IMG/VR virus record: IMGVR_UViG_3300032177_000002
Location: 39,084-103,083 of that record
Strand: one strand, 5' to 3'
Length of the DNA: 64,000 nt
Source: a virus
Part shown: positions 41,351 through 48,025 of the stretch, piece after piece
Numbering within the stretch: the stretch's first letter is position 1
Layout: the number at the start of each line of letters is the position of its first letter
Program-made: the position numbers and the translations under genes
The notes under the pieces: generated by a model
What the model was told of the DNA's origin: nothing
Seen by the model: the letters and a program-made list of their open reading frames with translations, nothing else
The model's database searches: none

Positions 41351-41566
41351 TTACTCGAGCTCGATCTCCTCGAGCTCTAACGCTTGATGCATATCAAGCT
41401 GTAACGCGTCTGTTACAGCCTGAAGGGGACGTAGGTGCCCCTCAGTGGATGTCGGCTTAAGTACCGACATTGCTTGGCGTATCGTTAGCCCGACGCCTAC
41501 CGACATATAGGCGTCGAACATGCATTTTACAACTACAATCTTTTTGTTGTATCTATAAGCCCTCAT
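41351..41566 (-). CDS. island protein, unknown, six consecutive coding hairpins
   Basis: 71 aa from ATG 41566 (GGAGG four bases upstream decides the start). MRAYRYNKKIVVVKCMFDAY ... helical C-terminus ending ALELEEIELE. Within 160 nt the coding DNA has six perfect inverted repeats at 41357-41377, 41382-41399, 41398-41419, 41424-41442, 41449-41470 and 41491-41516, with arms of 5-9 bases and loops of 4-9. Function unknown. Confidence 0.6.
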   Translation of the reverse strand: MRAYRYNKKIVVVKCMFDAYMSVGVGLTIRQAMSVLKPTSTEGHLRPLQAVTDALQLDMHQALELEEIELE

Positions 41567-41567
41567 G

Positions 41568-41924
41568 CTACCTCCACTCTGTACGCGGTAAGCGTATGAA
41601 GTGAAAGGTAGCATTGAGGTAAGGAGTGGCCGAAGATATTACATCATCAGAGGGAAGCCGATCCGGCAAGTCTGCTTGACTTAGGGTAAGATAGTCAGCT
41701 TGGTTTGCTTCTAGGAGTCTCTGCTTAAACTCCTCTAAGCTCATACCCTGCAGCAGGCCACAGGCGTTGCCGTGTTGCCACAAATGGGAAATAAAAACTT
41801 TATCTAAGCCAAAGTGACCGGTAGGCGCTTGGGCGGCCACCTTCATCACGGTCTGAGCAAAGGTCTCTAGAGATACAGTCTTGCTTGTCTGCATTCTCGC
41901 CGCTATTTCTTTTATAGTTGCCAT
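41568..41924 (-). CDS. island protein from leaderless promoter
   Basis: 118 aa, no SD, ATG abuts promoter block C. MATIKEIAARMQTSKTVSLE resembles the start of HTH-like proteins, but the rest (GHFGLDKVFISHLWQHG ...) is not recognised. Ends one base before the next ATG. Contains GCCG-n3-CGGC and AGGAGT/ACTCCT inverted repeats. Confidence 0.55.
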   Translation of the reverse strand: MATIKEIAARMQTSKTVSLETFAQTVMKVAAQAPTGHFGLDKVFISHLWQHGNACGLLQGMSLEEFKQRLLEANQADYLTLSQADLPDRLPSDDVISSATPYLNATFHFIRLPRTEWR

Positions 41925-41979
41925 GATCAGATAGTAGCACCGTCAAATATTAAAATCCGTGGGGTAGCTTACAATTATG
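41925..41979 (-). promoter_or_regulatory. repeated promoter block, copy C
   Basis: CATAATTGTAAGCTACCCC, ACGGATTTTAA and GCTACTATCTGATC abutting ATG. The middle differs from A/B; the two ends are conserved. Shares with copy D the upstream stretch CAATGTGTGCAAAAAATAAA. Confidence 0.6.
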
Positions 41980-42060
41980 TCACTTTTTTTTTATTTATTT
42001 TTTGCACACATTGAGCCCTATGCAAGTAGGTGTGATCGATTTACGGGTTCTAATCACAAT

Positions 42061-42588
42061 TCATTTCGACTGCTTAGCAGGTACCAACTCCCCTGTCGCA
42101 ACACTGTACACAGGGTACGGAGCTTCCACATCTTCGAACCAATCGTGCCCGAAACAATACGCCTTATTACACTCATTTGGCTTGTCCAATGGATTCATAA
42201 GATAACACACGCCAGGAGCACGTGGTGAACATAAATGTGCATAGGTGTAATATGGACTCCTCATTACGTATATATCTCCTCTTTCACCACACTCCGCAAA
42301 GTACTCGTTATCTTCGATGTAATACCTAAGAGCCTCGGCATTCTCATCCATCTCGATGTCAAATATCTCTCCACATTCACACTCTACTTCACTATCTATC
42401 TGACCATAGTGTACCTTTCCACATTTACATTCCGTCTCACTCTCATCCCCATACCAAGCCTCACTCCTATCAGCCCATGCCTGCAATACCTCACGTTGTT
42501 GGATAACACCGTATCGAATACCAGTTTGTGGGTTCGTATAAGCTAACCGCAAAAAATCACTCCAATCGATTCCTATATGACTAGTCAT
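42061..42588 (-). CDS. Cys-rich acidic protein, unknown
   Basis: 175 aa from ATG 42588, chosen because AAGGAG lies seven bases upstream; longer frames have no SD. CKCGKVHYGQ, CECGEIF and later HLCSPRAPGVCYL and CNKAYCFGHDW give a zinc-ribbon-like Cys set. Acidic, aromatic-rich. Transcribed from promoter block D through a ~60-nt leader, unlike the leaderless genes. Confidence 0.55.
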   Translation of the reverse strand: MTSHIGIDWSDFLRLAYTNPQTGIRYGVIQQREVLQAWADRSEAWYGDESETECKCGKVHYGQIDSEVECECGEIFDIEMDENAEALRYYIEDNEYFAECGERGDIYVMRSPYYTYAHLCSPRAPGVCYLMNPLDKPNECNKAYCFGHDWFEDVEAPYPVYSVATGELVPAKQSK

Positions 42589-42647
42589 TCTGTTTCTCCT
42601 TATTTCATCGGTACTCATCTTGAGGGCCCGTTCTGTTTTTTGCTTCT

Positions 42648-42702
42648 GATCAGATAATAGCAAGGTTAAAAAATTAAATCGGTGGGGTAGCTTACAATTA
42701 TG
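42648..42702 (-). promoter_or_regulatory. repeated promoter block, copy D
   Basis: CATAATTGTAAGCTACCCC, ACCGATTTAA and GCTATTATCTGATC, here followed by a ~60-nt leader with an SD instead of an immediate ATG. Confidence 0.6.
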
Positions 42703-43127
42703 TCACTTTTTTTTTATTTATTTTTTGCACACATTGCAATAGTATAGAAACCGGAACATCATAAAATGAGTGGACCCACATCCAAAAACTGTAAGTATTA
42801 CAGCAACATGTAAGTATAAATTATATATTAGGTTGTCTTGTGGAAACGTAACCTACAGGAGGAAGCATGATCTGATATAAGAAATAACATACATATAGGT
42901 TTATAGAATACGCGTAATCTATAAGATTATCGATAGGTTACGGTGCTACTACGCCCATATACGCTATGGTTGCATGCATGTGTACGCGTATAATGTACGT
43001 GCGCGGATGTGCGATGTACCACGGATAGGGTTACGTGTAGTATACGTACCACACCTCCTACATTGCCTACAACTCGTACATGTAGCATGAGGTGTGTGGT
43101 CCTGGTGTGGGCTACATCCCCAAAGAT

Positions 43128-43193
43128 ATAGGGCCCTTTTTTCAGCCGATTTTCTGGTAGGCATAGGGCCCTTTTTTCAGCCGATTTCCTGGT
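43128..43193. repeat. tandem 31-bp repeat with GGGCCC and T-run
   Basis: ATAGGGCCCTTTTTTCAGCC then GATTTTCTGGT occurs at 43128-43158 and, with one T/C change, at 43163-43193, separated by four bases. The second copy ends just before the stop of the 93-aa gene. Confidence 0.75.
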
Positions 43194-43194
43194 T

Positions 43195-43476
43195 CTAATC
43201 CCATTTACGATTCCACGAAGCTTTAACCACAAGATGAAACCCTCCACCAACATCCTGAAGCACAGTTCCAGGAACAAACACTAGCATCACGTCTCCTAGT
43301 ACACTAGAATCAAGAATCTCCTGATGCTGCACTATTCTAACAACGCAGCCTACTCCTGGTATTTCCATAGCTTGCGTAAGCATAAGAGGCTCTTCGCAAA
43401 CCATACGCCACGGCGAAAGCGTTACTGTTTTATTGCTAGATTTGTTAACTTCGGTAACATCATGCATTTCGGCCAT
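43195..43476 (-). CDS. hypothetical protein
   Basis: 93 aa. MAEMHDVTEVNKSSNKTVTL ... small beta domain (IPGVGCVVRIVQHQEIL, VMLVFVPGTVLQDVGG). The 5' region holds the second CAAGxTCCA palindrome. No family recognised. Confidence 0.55.
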   Translation of the reverse strand: MAEMHDVTEVNKSSNKTVTLSPWRMVCEEPLMLTQAMEIPGVGCVVRIVQHQEILDSSVLGDVMLVFVPGTVLQDVGGGFHLVVKASWNRKWD

Positions 43477-43497
43477 TTACCTATGCTCTCCGAGTTT

Positions 43498-43520
43498 CAA
43501 GTTCCAGAGTCTGGAACTTG
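43498..43520. promoter_or_regulatory. 23-bp near-perfect palindrome, CAAGTTCCAGA arms
   Basis: Eleven-base arms CAAGTTCCAGA and TCTGGAACTTG around a single G. It lies in the gap between the dUTPase stop and the next ATG. The related element at 36791-36813 has CAAGATCCA arms with matching changes on both sides, so symmetry is conserved rather than exact sequence. A dimeric repressor site is the simplest reading. Confidence 0.5.
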
Positions 43521-43557
43521 ACCAGTTAACTACTTGTAATTGTTGATGTTCATTTTA

Positions 43558-44013
43558 TTAGGTTCCTGTATGACCAAATCCACCGTCATTACGGCAAGTT
43601 ATATCGAGATTACGTACTTCTTCTATAGAAACCGATGGTATTGGCACGATTATTAACTGCGCAATTCGCATCCCTGGCTCGACAGTAAATCTGATTTGGC
43701 TCAAATTTATAAGTCCCACCTTTATTTCCCCCCTATAATCACTGTCAATAGTCCCTGGAGAATTTACCACCGTTATCCCATGCTTACATGCTAATCCAGA
43801 TCTTGACCGTATTTGACCTTCGCACCCTTTAGGTACCCCCACAGCTAATCCTGTAGGAACAATTACAATTCTGGATGGCCAAATAAATAATGGCTCCAAA
43901 ATATCTGCTACCAAATCCATACCAGCAGATCCATCCGTTAAATATTTAGGCAACTCCGCGCTTTCTGTTAACCGTTTAACCTGCAAAAACACATTATTTC
44001 CGCTTACGTGCAT
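43558..44013 (-). CDS. dut: dUTPase
   Basis: 151 aa, AAGGAG ten bases before ATG. All five trimeric dUTPase motifs are present in order: SAGMDLVAD, RSRSGLACKHG, GTIDSDYRGEI, PGMRIAQLII and RNDGGFGHTG. Motif 5 reads GFGHTG instead of the common GFGSTG. It hydrolyses dUTP to dUMP, feeding ThyA and keeping uracil out of DNA; this fits the uracil-DNA-glycosylase domain fused to the polymerase. Confidence 0.95.
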   Translation of the reverse strand: MHVSGNNVFLQVKRLTESAELPKYLTDGSAGMDLVADILEPLFIWPSRIVIVPTGLAVGVPKGCEGQIRSRSGLACKHGITVVNSPGTIDSDYRGEIKVGLINLSQIRFTVEPGMRIAQLIIVPIPSVSIEEVRNLDITCRNDGGFGHTGT

Positions 44014-44955
44014 CTAACTATTTCTCCTTGATGGATGAATTAAAAACTTACCGTCTTTAGTAGTTTTGCCATCCTCGTTGTCATTATTACGATCTGATTG
44101 GGTTATCTCACTAGTCTTTATAGAAACAACTTCTTCATAATACCGGGCACGCGGTTGTTGTTCTTTTGTCACACTAGAACTATGCCGTTCTTCCATTAAC
44201 AGCGCTTCATGCAACTCCATAGCTTCAGGGTCATAATTATATTTCTGTAATTTTTCCTTCTGTTCTGGCGTCATATCCTGCTTATAGATTACTGGACACG
44301 TACCATCTGGTAACGATTCTGCAAGCTCCCGTCTGTATTTCCAGTCAGTTGTGGCTCTAACGATGCCGTACGCGTTGCGAAGGGGCTTTCGAATGATAAC
44401 TGTGTACTTTTCCCTTTTGCTGCGAATACCCTTAGCTTGAGTCGGATCGTCTATCTCATCTAATAATCTAGTAAGTATGGTTATTTCTGACCTAAGCTCC
44501 TTCCGTAAGTCTTTCGGTTCCTGCCGAATGGACTTTGAAGCCTGTTTACGCTGCACCACACCGTACTCTACCCCCTTCTCCAGAATCTTATCGTAAGTAT
44601 CAGACTGAACCCTTAAAGCAGATACAGCGGCACTGTATTGAATAGTGTTCTCATTCTGCAGGAAATTATCTGACAAATTTCGCAGTTTATTTATGATATC
44701 AAACTGGAACACCGCGTATCGGATAAACGTAGTTTGAGGAGATGCCGCGTAATGCCGTATTAACCTGTCAATCGCAGAGTCTATGTCCTTGGTAACATCC
44801 CGCACCATCATCCCTAGCTTTGCGGCTATTTCGTCGTTAGTTTTACCGGCTGCATGGAGCCTTAACACCTCCGTTTGTCTAGATCTAATTACAGAGTCCT
44901 CTTTTCTCTTATGCTCAAACGGCTTAAGCGTAAGCTTTGGCTCATCTTTAGACAT
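44014..44955 (-). CDS. HTH DNA-binding protein, possible small terminase
   Basis: 313 aa from ATG 44955 (no strong SD). Residues ~25-70 read SRQTEVLRLHAAGKTNDEIA AKLG..., a LuxR/sigma-type helix-turn-helix, followed by a helical region, a Lys/Arg-rich segment and a low-complexity acidic/Asn tail (NNDNEDGKTTKDGKF). Small terminases combine an N-terminal HTH with a helical oligomerisation part, so that is one possibility although it is 18 kb from terL. Confidence 0.5.
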   Translation of the reverse strand: MSKDEPKLTLKPFEHKRKEDSVIRSRQTEVLRLHAAGKTNDEIAAKLGMMVRDVTKDIDSAIDRLIRHYAASPQTTFIRYAVFQFDIINKLRNLSDNFLQNENTIQYSAAVSALRVQSDTYDKILEKGVEYGVVQRKQASKSIRQEPKDLRKELRSEITILTRLLDEIDDPTQAKGIRSKREKYTVIIRKPLRNAYGIVRATTDWKYRRELAESLPDGTCPVIYKQDMTPEQKEKLQKYNYDPEAMELHEALLMEERHSSSVTKEQQPRARYYEEVVSIKTSEITQSDRNNDNEDGKTTKDGKFLIHPSRRNS

Positions 44956-44982
44956 AATAATCACTTTTATCAATTAGCAAAA

Positions 44983-45402
44983 TTACGCATCTTTATGGGT
45001 AGATGGGTGCGGAAGGACTCCCCTTATGTACGCCATCCCCCAAAGAATAAACAGGTAGTTTATAGCGTCCATTAACCTATTATCCAAACCTTCACTTTCC
45101 AAGTCTCCAGTATCTATCCAATTGAATATGGAAACCATATGCTTCGAGAACAATACAGCCCACACATCATACGCGCCAATTCTACATCCGGTCAAACTAG
45201 ATATTTTGGAAAAGTATTCATCTATATTCTCCTTCTTCGAATCACTTACCTTGTAATCCCTCCCTTTTTTACATAAAACTGGCAACAAATAATTTTTGAG
45301 TATGTCCTCTACAAACTTTGCCAAATCATCCCTTGTTAACCCTGCAGGCTCCTGTATCACAAGTTCTGCGTACTCAGTAACAGTCTCTTTACATTCATCC
45401 AT
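44983..45402 (-). CDS. DUF1599/NMAD1-like helical protein
   Basis: 139 aa from ATG 45402 (AAGGA seven bases upstream decides the start). KKGRDYKVSDSKKENIDEYF, AYDVWAVLFSKHMVSIFNWI and RLMDAINYLFILWGM fit the helical nucleotide-modification-associated group (DUF1599-like). The match is by pattern memory. Members occur near nucleotide metabolism genes in phages, as here. Confidence 0.5.
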   Translation of the reverse strand: MDECKETVTEYAELVIQEPAGLTRDDLAKFVEDILKNYLLPVLCKKGRDYKVSDSKKENIDEYFSKISSLTGCRIGAYDVWAVLFSKHMVSIFNWIDTGDLESEGLDNRLMDAINYLFILWGMAYIRGVLPHPSTHKDA

Positions 45403-45724
45403 TATGTTGTCCTTCATGTTCTTGTTCTTGAGTTACAATTCCACCAGCCGTTTCATCTATCACGCATCCGCATTTATCTTTCTCTTTCAATCGTTTCACA
45501 AAATCAATACCGATATCCTTTATTTTGTACGCGCGCGTTTTTCCCTTACACCCAACAGCCCACCCTATATCCACCATTCCAAGCACGTAAAGATGCTTCA
45601 TATGGGCGGCTATATTACGTGGAACACTGTTCATAACAACAGCTATATCACTAGCTTTAATATTAGAACTCTCACGCGACAAAAAATACAGAGTAACAAG
45701 TGCTAATAACTGATTATCATTCAT
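45395..45724 (-). CDS. winged-helix DNA-binding protein
   Basis: 109 aa from ATG 45724 (GGATGG upstream; weak). MNDNQLLALVTLYFLSRESS, then KASDIAVVMNSVPRNIAAHM and a KHLYVLGMVDIG wing are a typical winged-helix layout (residues ~1-65). A polar tail with CGCVIDE follows. Probably a transcription regulator. Overlaps both neighbours. Confidence 0.6.
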   Translation of the reverse strand: MNDNQLLALVTLYFLSRESSNIKASDIAVVMNSVPRNIAAHMKHLYVLGMVDIGWAVGCKGKTRAYKIKDIGIDFVKRLKEKDKCGCVIDETAGGIVTQEQEHEGQHNG

Positions 45725-46118
45725 GTTCTTGTACCATCCCAGCATTATTACCAGCACTAAATTTAGTTATCGGCGTTTTATACGTGCGATCATATATTAC
45801 TGTCACTATATTCCTCATTCTGCCTAGCACCCTATCCACTACGCCATCTTTATCTTTCGTTACTTCATATTGCAACATTTCTAGAATAACAGTTTGCCAT
45901 ACTAAACTAACTATTACTTCAGGCAAAGCAAACTTGTATCCGCATTCCCCCCATACAATACATGTATCACGCTTAATACATTCTATAAGTTTTGTCTTCC
46001 ATCTCTTTAAATGCAAAACAGCATTCTTTTTACACAACTCATTGTCGGTTTCATTATTGTCTACAATTTCATTGCTATTCCCCTCTGCTATATTTCCAAC
46101 TCGCTCTTCTATATTCAT
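45717..46118 (-). CDS. hypothetical protein
   Basis: 133 aa from ATG 46118 (AAAGGTG upstream decides the start). Helical with two cysteine-containing segments (CKKNAVLHLKRWKTKLIECI, TCIVWGECGYKF). No family recognised. Confidence 0.5.
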   Translation of the reverse strand: MNIEERVGNIAEGNSNEIVDNNETDNELCKKNAVLHLKRWKTKLIECIKRDTCIVWGECGYKFALPEVIVSLVWQTVILEMLQYEVTKDKDGVVDRVLGRMRNIVTVIYDRTYKTPITKFSAGNNAGMVQEHE

Positions 46119-46123
46119 AATAT

Positions 46124-46333
46124 CTACACCTTTCTGATTATTCTTGTCCAAATATCAAAAAATTTATCGTAAACTTGGCACTCAATACATGTGAGCCCAT
46201 TCCATTTATTTTTGCATGCTACAAATAAACATGCGCTATAACCTGGGCAATTATAACACCGGGTTGCTATCACTTTAGCTGTTACGAATTTTGATTCTGT
46301 AGGATTAGGCATAAAGCCCAGAACTTTTTCCAT
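46124..46333 (-). CDS. Cys-rich small protein
   Basis: 69 aa from ATG 46333 after AGGTGG (short spacing); ATG 46351 and TTG 46360 are alternatives. TRCYNCPGYSACLFVACKNK and TCIECQVYDK give seven cysteines, probably two zinc sites. Basic end WTRIIRKV. Confidence 0.5.
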   Translation of the reverse strand: MEKVLGFMPNPTESKFVTAKVIATRCYNCPGYSACLFVACKNKWNGLTCIECQVYDKFFDIWTRIIRKV

Positions 46334-46356
46334 TGGCCACCTAATAAACATACAGT

Positions 46357-46989
46357 TCAAAACACAGTTTTTATAACCATATCAAGAAACTTATCCCATT
46401 GTGTATCTATAGAATAACCTATACCTTTTAATACTTTAAGTGTCTTTGGTCCAACACATCCATCTATATCTATCGAACTCTTACCAAAAATATAAACTAG
46501 CGCTGCCTGCAAAAATAACGATCTAGATCTAGTCATCTCATCACCTCTAAGCATTTTATTATCTACATGCCAATGGTCCTTATGAGCCCTATTATACCAA
46601 TGATTAAGTACCAAATCAAAATGCTTACGTAACACAGCTTCCGCACCAAGATAGTAACCAGGATCTTTTTCCGCATCACGTGTTATTATATTTTTACCAC
46701 TAGCCCACCAAATAGAATCAATATCTATTGCGGTACCTTGCGCATGCCTACCTGCCTTCTCCACATAGCACCCACTAGTTACTAATATTGACGGAGTACA
46801 TCCAAACTTTTTTTCGCATACTTTCCACAAATCTTTAAGACATATCTCCAACTTGTCTTTAAATTCCTTGTTTAATCTTACTTTCCTAGGACCAACACCT
46901 ATAGTTCCATAATGAGCTACTGGATACCTAGCGTAATGTACAGCCGCTCCCGCAATATGGTCAAACTCGACTAAATTTAATTCTGGCAT
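46357..46989 (-). CDS. endolysin, M15/extensin-like peptidase with C-terminal peptidoglycan-binding domain
   Basis: 210 aa, GGAGGTGATTAA before ATG. Catalytic features: SGCYVEKAGRHAQGTAIDID, giving H82 and D89, and HKDHWHVD with H139/H141; this matches the extensin-like/VanY (M15) zinc peptidase fold that cuts peptidoglycan cross-bridges. C-terminal SSIDIDGCVGPKTLKVLKGI is a peptidoglycan-binding repeat. No signal peptide, so it needs a holin, not clearly identified here. Confidence 0.85.
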   Translation of the reverse strand: MPELNLVEFDHIAGAAVHYARYPVAHYGTIGVGPRKVRLNKEFKDKLEICLKDLWKVCEKKFGCTPSILVTSGCYVEKAGRHAQGTAIDIDSIWWASGKNIITRDAEKDPGYYLGAEAVLRKHFDLVLNHWYNRAHKDHWHVDNKMLRGDEMTRSRSLFLQAALVYIFGKSSIDIDGCVGPKTLKVLKGIGYSIDTQWDKFLDMVIKTVF

Positions 46990-47256
46990 TTAATCACCTC
47001 CATCACACGCAACAACCTTCTGTTCTGCAATTTCCAATATTATACGGTACCCATACTTTGCCGCTATTGCCTCTAAAATTGTTCTGATCGCATAAGCAGT
47101 TTTCCCTTTTTTTCCTATAATTTTCCCCATATCATAAGCTGCAGTTCGTACTGTAAGCACAACTGTATTCCCTCCATCAGATACAGTTTTAGACACAGTA
47201 ATATTATCCGGCGCATCAACAAGTTCTTCTACTATATTTTTCAACAAGTCCTGCAT
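46990..47256 (-). CDS. KH-domain RNA-binding protein (KhpA-like)
   Basis: 88 aa, AAGGAG before ATG; its last codons carry the SD of the endolysin gene. VRTAAYDMGKIIGKKGKTAY followed by AIRTILEAIAAKYGY is a single type-II KH domain with the GxxG loop (GKKG). Host KhpA with KhpB binds RNA and affects cell-wall growth and translation in Gram-positive bacteria. Its coupling with the endolysin gene is unusual. Confidence 0.8.
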   Translation of the reverse strand: MQDLLKNIVEELVDAPDNITVSKTVSDGGNTVVLTVRTAAYDMGKIIGKKGKTAYAIRTILEAIAAKYGYRIILEIAEQKVVACDGGD

Positions 47257-47323
47257 ACTAAGTCTCCTTTAGTAATCATAATATCACACAAGCATCAGAA
47301 AATGCATATACGTGCATTGCCAT

Positions 47324-48025
47324 CTACAAACTAACCATGTGCATTCCTTTGCCAAACTCTACGTTGTTTGTTATAAGATCCCGTGTGGTCAAAGCTTCTG
47401 GCTCCGATTTTGTAACACGAATCATTACCCTTCTCATCCCTTCACTTGCGGTTTCTACTGATTTTTTTCCACTCTTAAAGGCCATTTCTTCATTTAACAA
47501 CGCAGCTATTAGTACAGCATCGGCCACATCCTCTGCCGATTCACCTAAGTCATTAAGATCCAAGTCGAACAATACAGACGCTGCGTCAACCATTACGTCC
47601 TTCCCGGCAGCACCTGATCCTGTCCATGCTAATTTCACAGTTGCAGGACTATAAATTCGGAAAGGTATACCCTGTTTGAATAAATAATTCTTAACAATTC
47701 CACTAAGTTCATATAAACTGCTTGCACCTCTACTGTTTTTTGCGTACGCTGGCCCTTCCATAGATACCGTCAAATTACTATAATCATGCATCAACCCCAT
47801 CATGTTCCACATAATCCAATAACTTATTGCATTCATTCTGTGTTGCCTACACGATTCTGAATTGTTCTTTAATTTGTAGTAACACAACACATTCTTATTT
47901 TTATTATAAAGGTACTTTTTGTCCGTCCAACCGAAGTAATTTCTCAATCCACCGTTTACCAGTATCGCCATACCAGTACCACGCAACGATAAGTCAAGAC
48001 CTACTATAACTGCATCCTCTCTCAT
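47324..48025 (-). CDS. RuvC-like Holliday junction resolvase
   Basis: 233 aa, GGGGG before ATG. RNase H-fold acidic residues: GLDLSLRGTGMAI, MEGPAYAKNS, and SAEDVADAVLIAALL in the usual order (D...E...D..D). Related phage resolvases (Bacillus and Lactococcus types) look like this. It probably cuts branched replication intermediates before packaging. Confidence 0.75.
   Translation of the reverse strand: MREDAVIVGLDLSLRGTGMAILVNGGLRNYFGWTDKKYLYNKNKNVLCYYKLKNNSESCRQHRMNAISYWIMWNMMGLMHDYSNLTVSMEGPAYAKNSRGASSLYELSGIVKNYLFKQGIPFRIYSPATVKLAWTGSGAAGKDVMVDAASVLFDLDLNDLGESAEDVADAVLIAALLNEEMAFKSGKKSVETASEGMRRVMIRVTKSEPEALTTRDLITNNVEFGKGMHMVSL

Larger units (their letters stand above)
42589..43194. other. 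606-bp region without a convincing gene
   Basis: Holds promoter block D, a ~60-nt leader of the gene to its left, AT-rich sequence and a tandem 31-bp repeat at its right end. Minus-strand frames here lack SD sites and give low-quality products. Confidence 0.55.

Noticed and set aside
42927-43277. minus-strand frames of 116 and 66 codons
   Set aside because: No SD, run through the tandem 31-bp repeat, and overlap the better supported gene at 43195.
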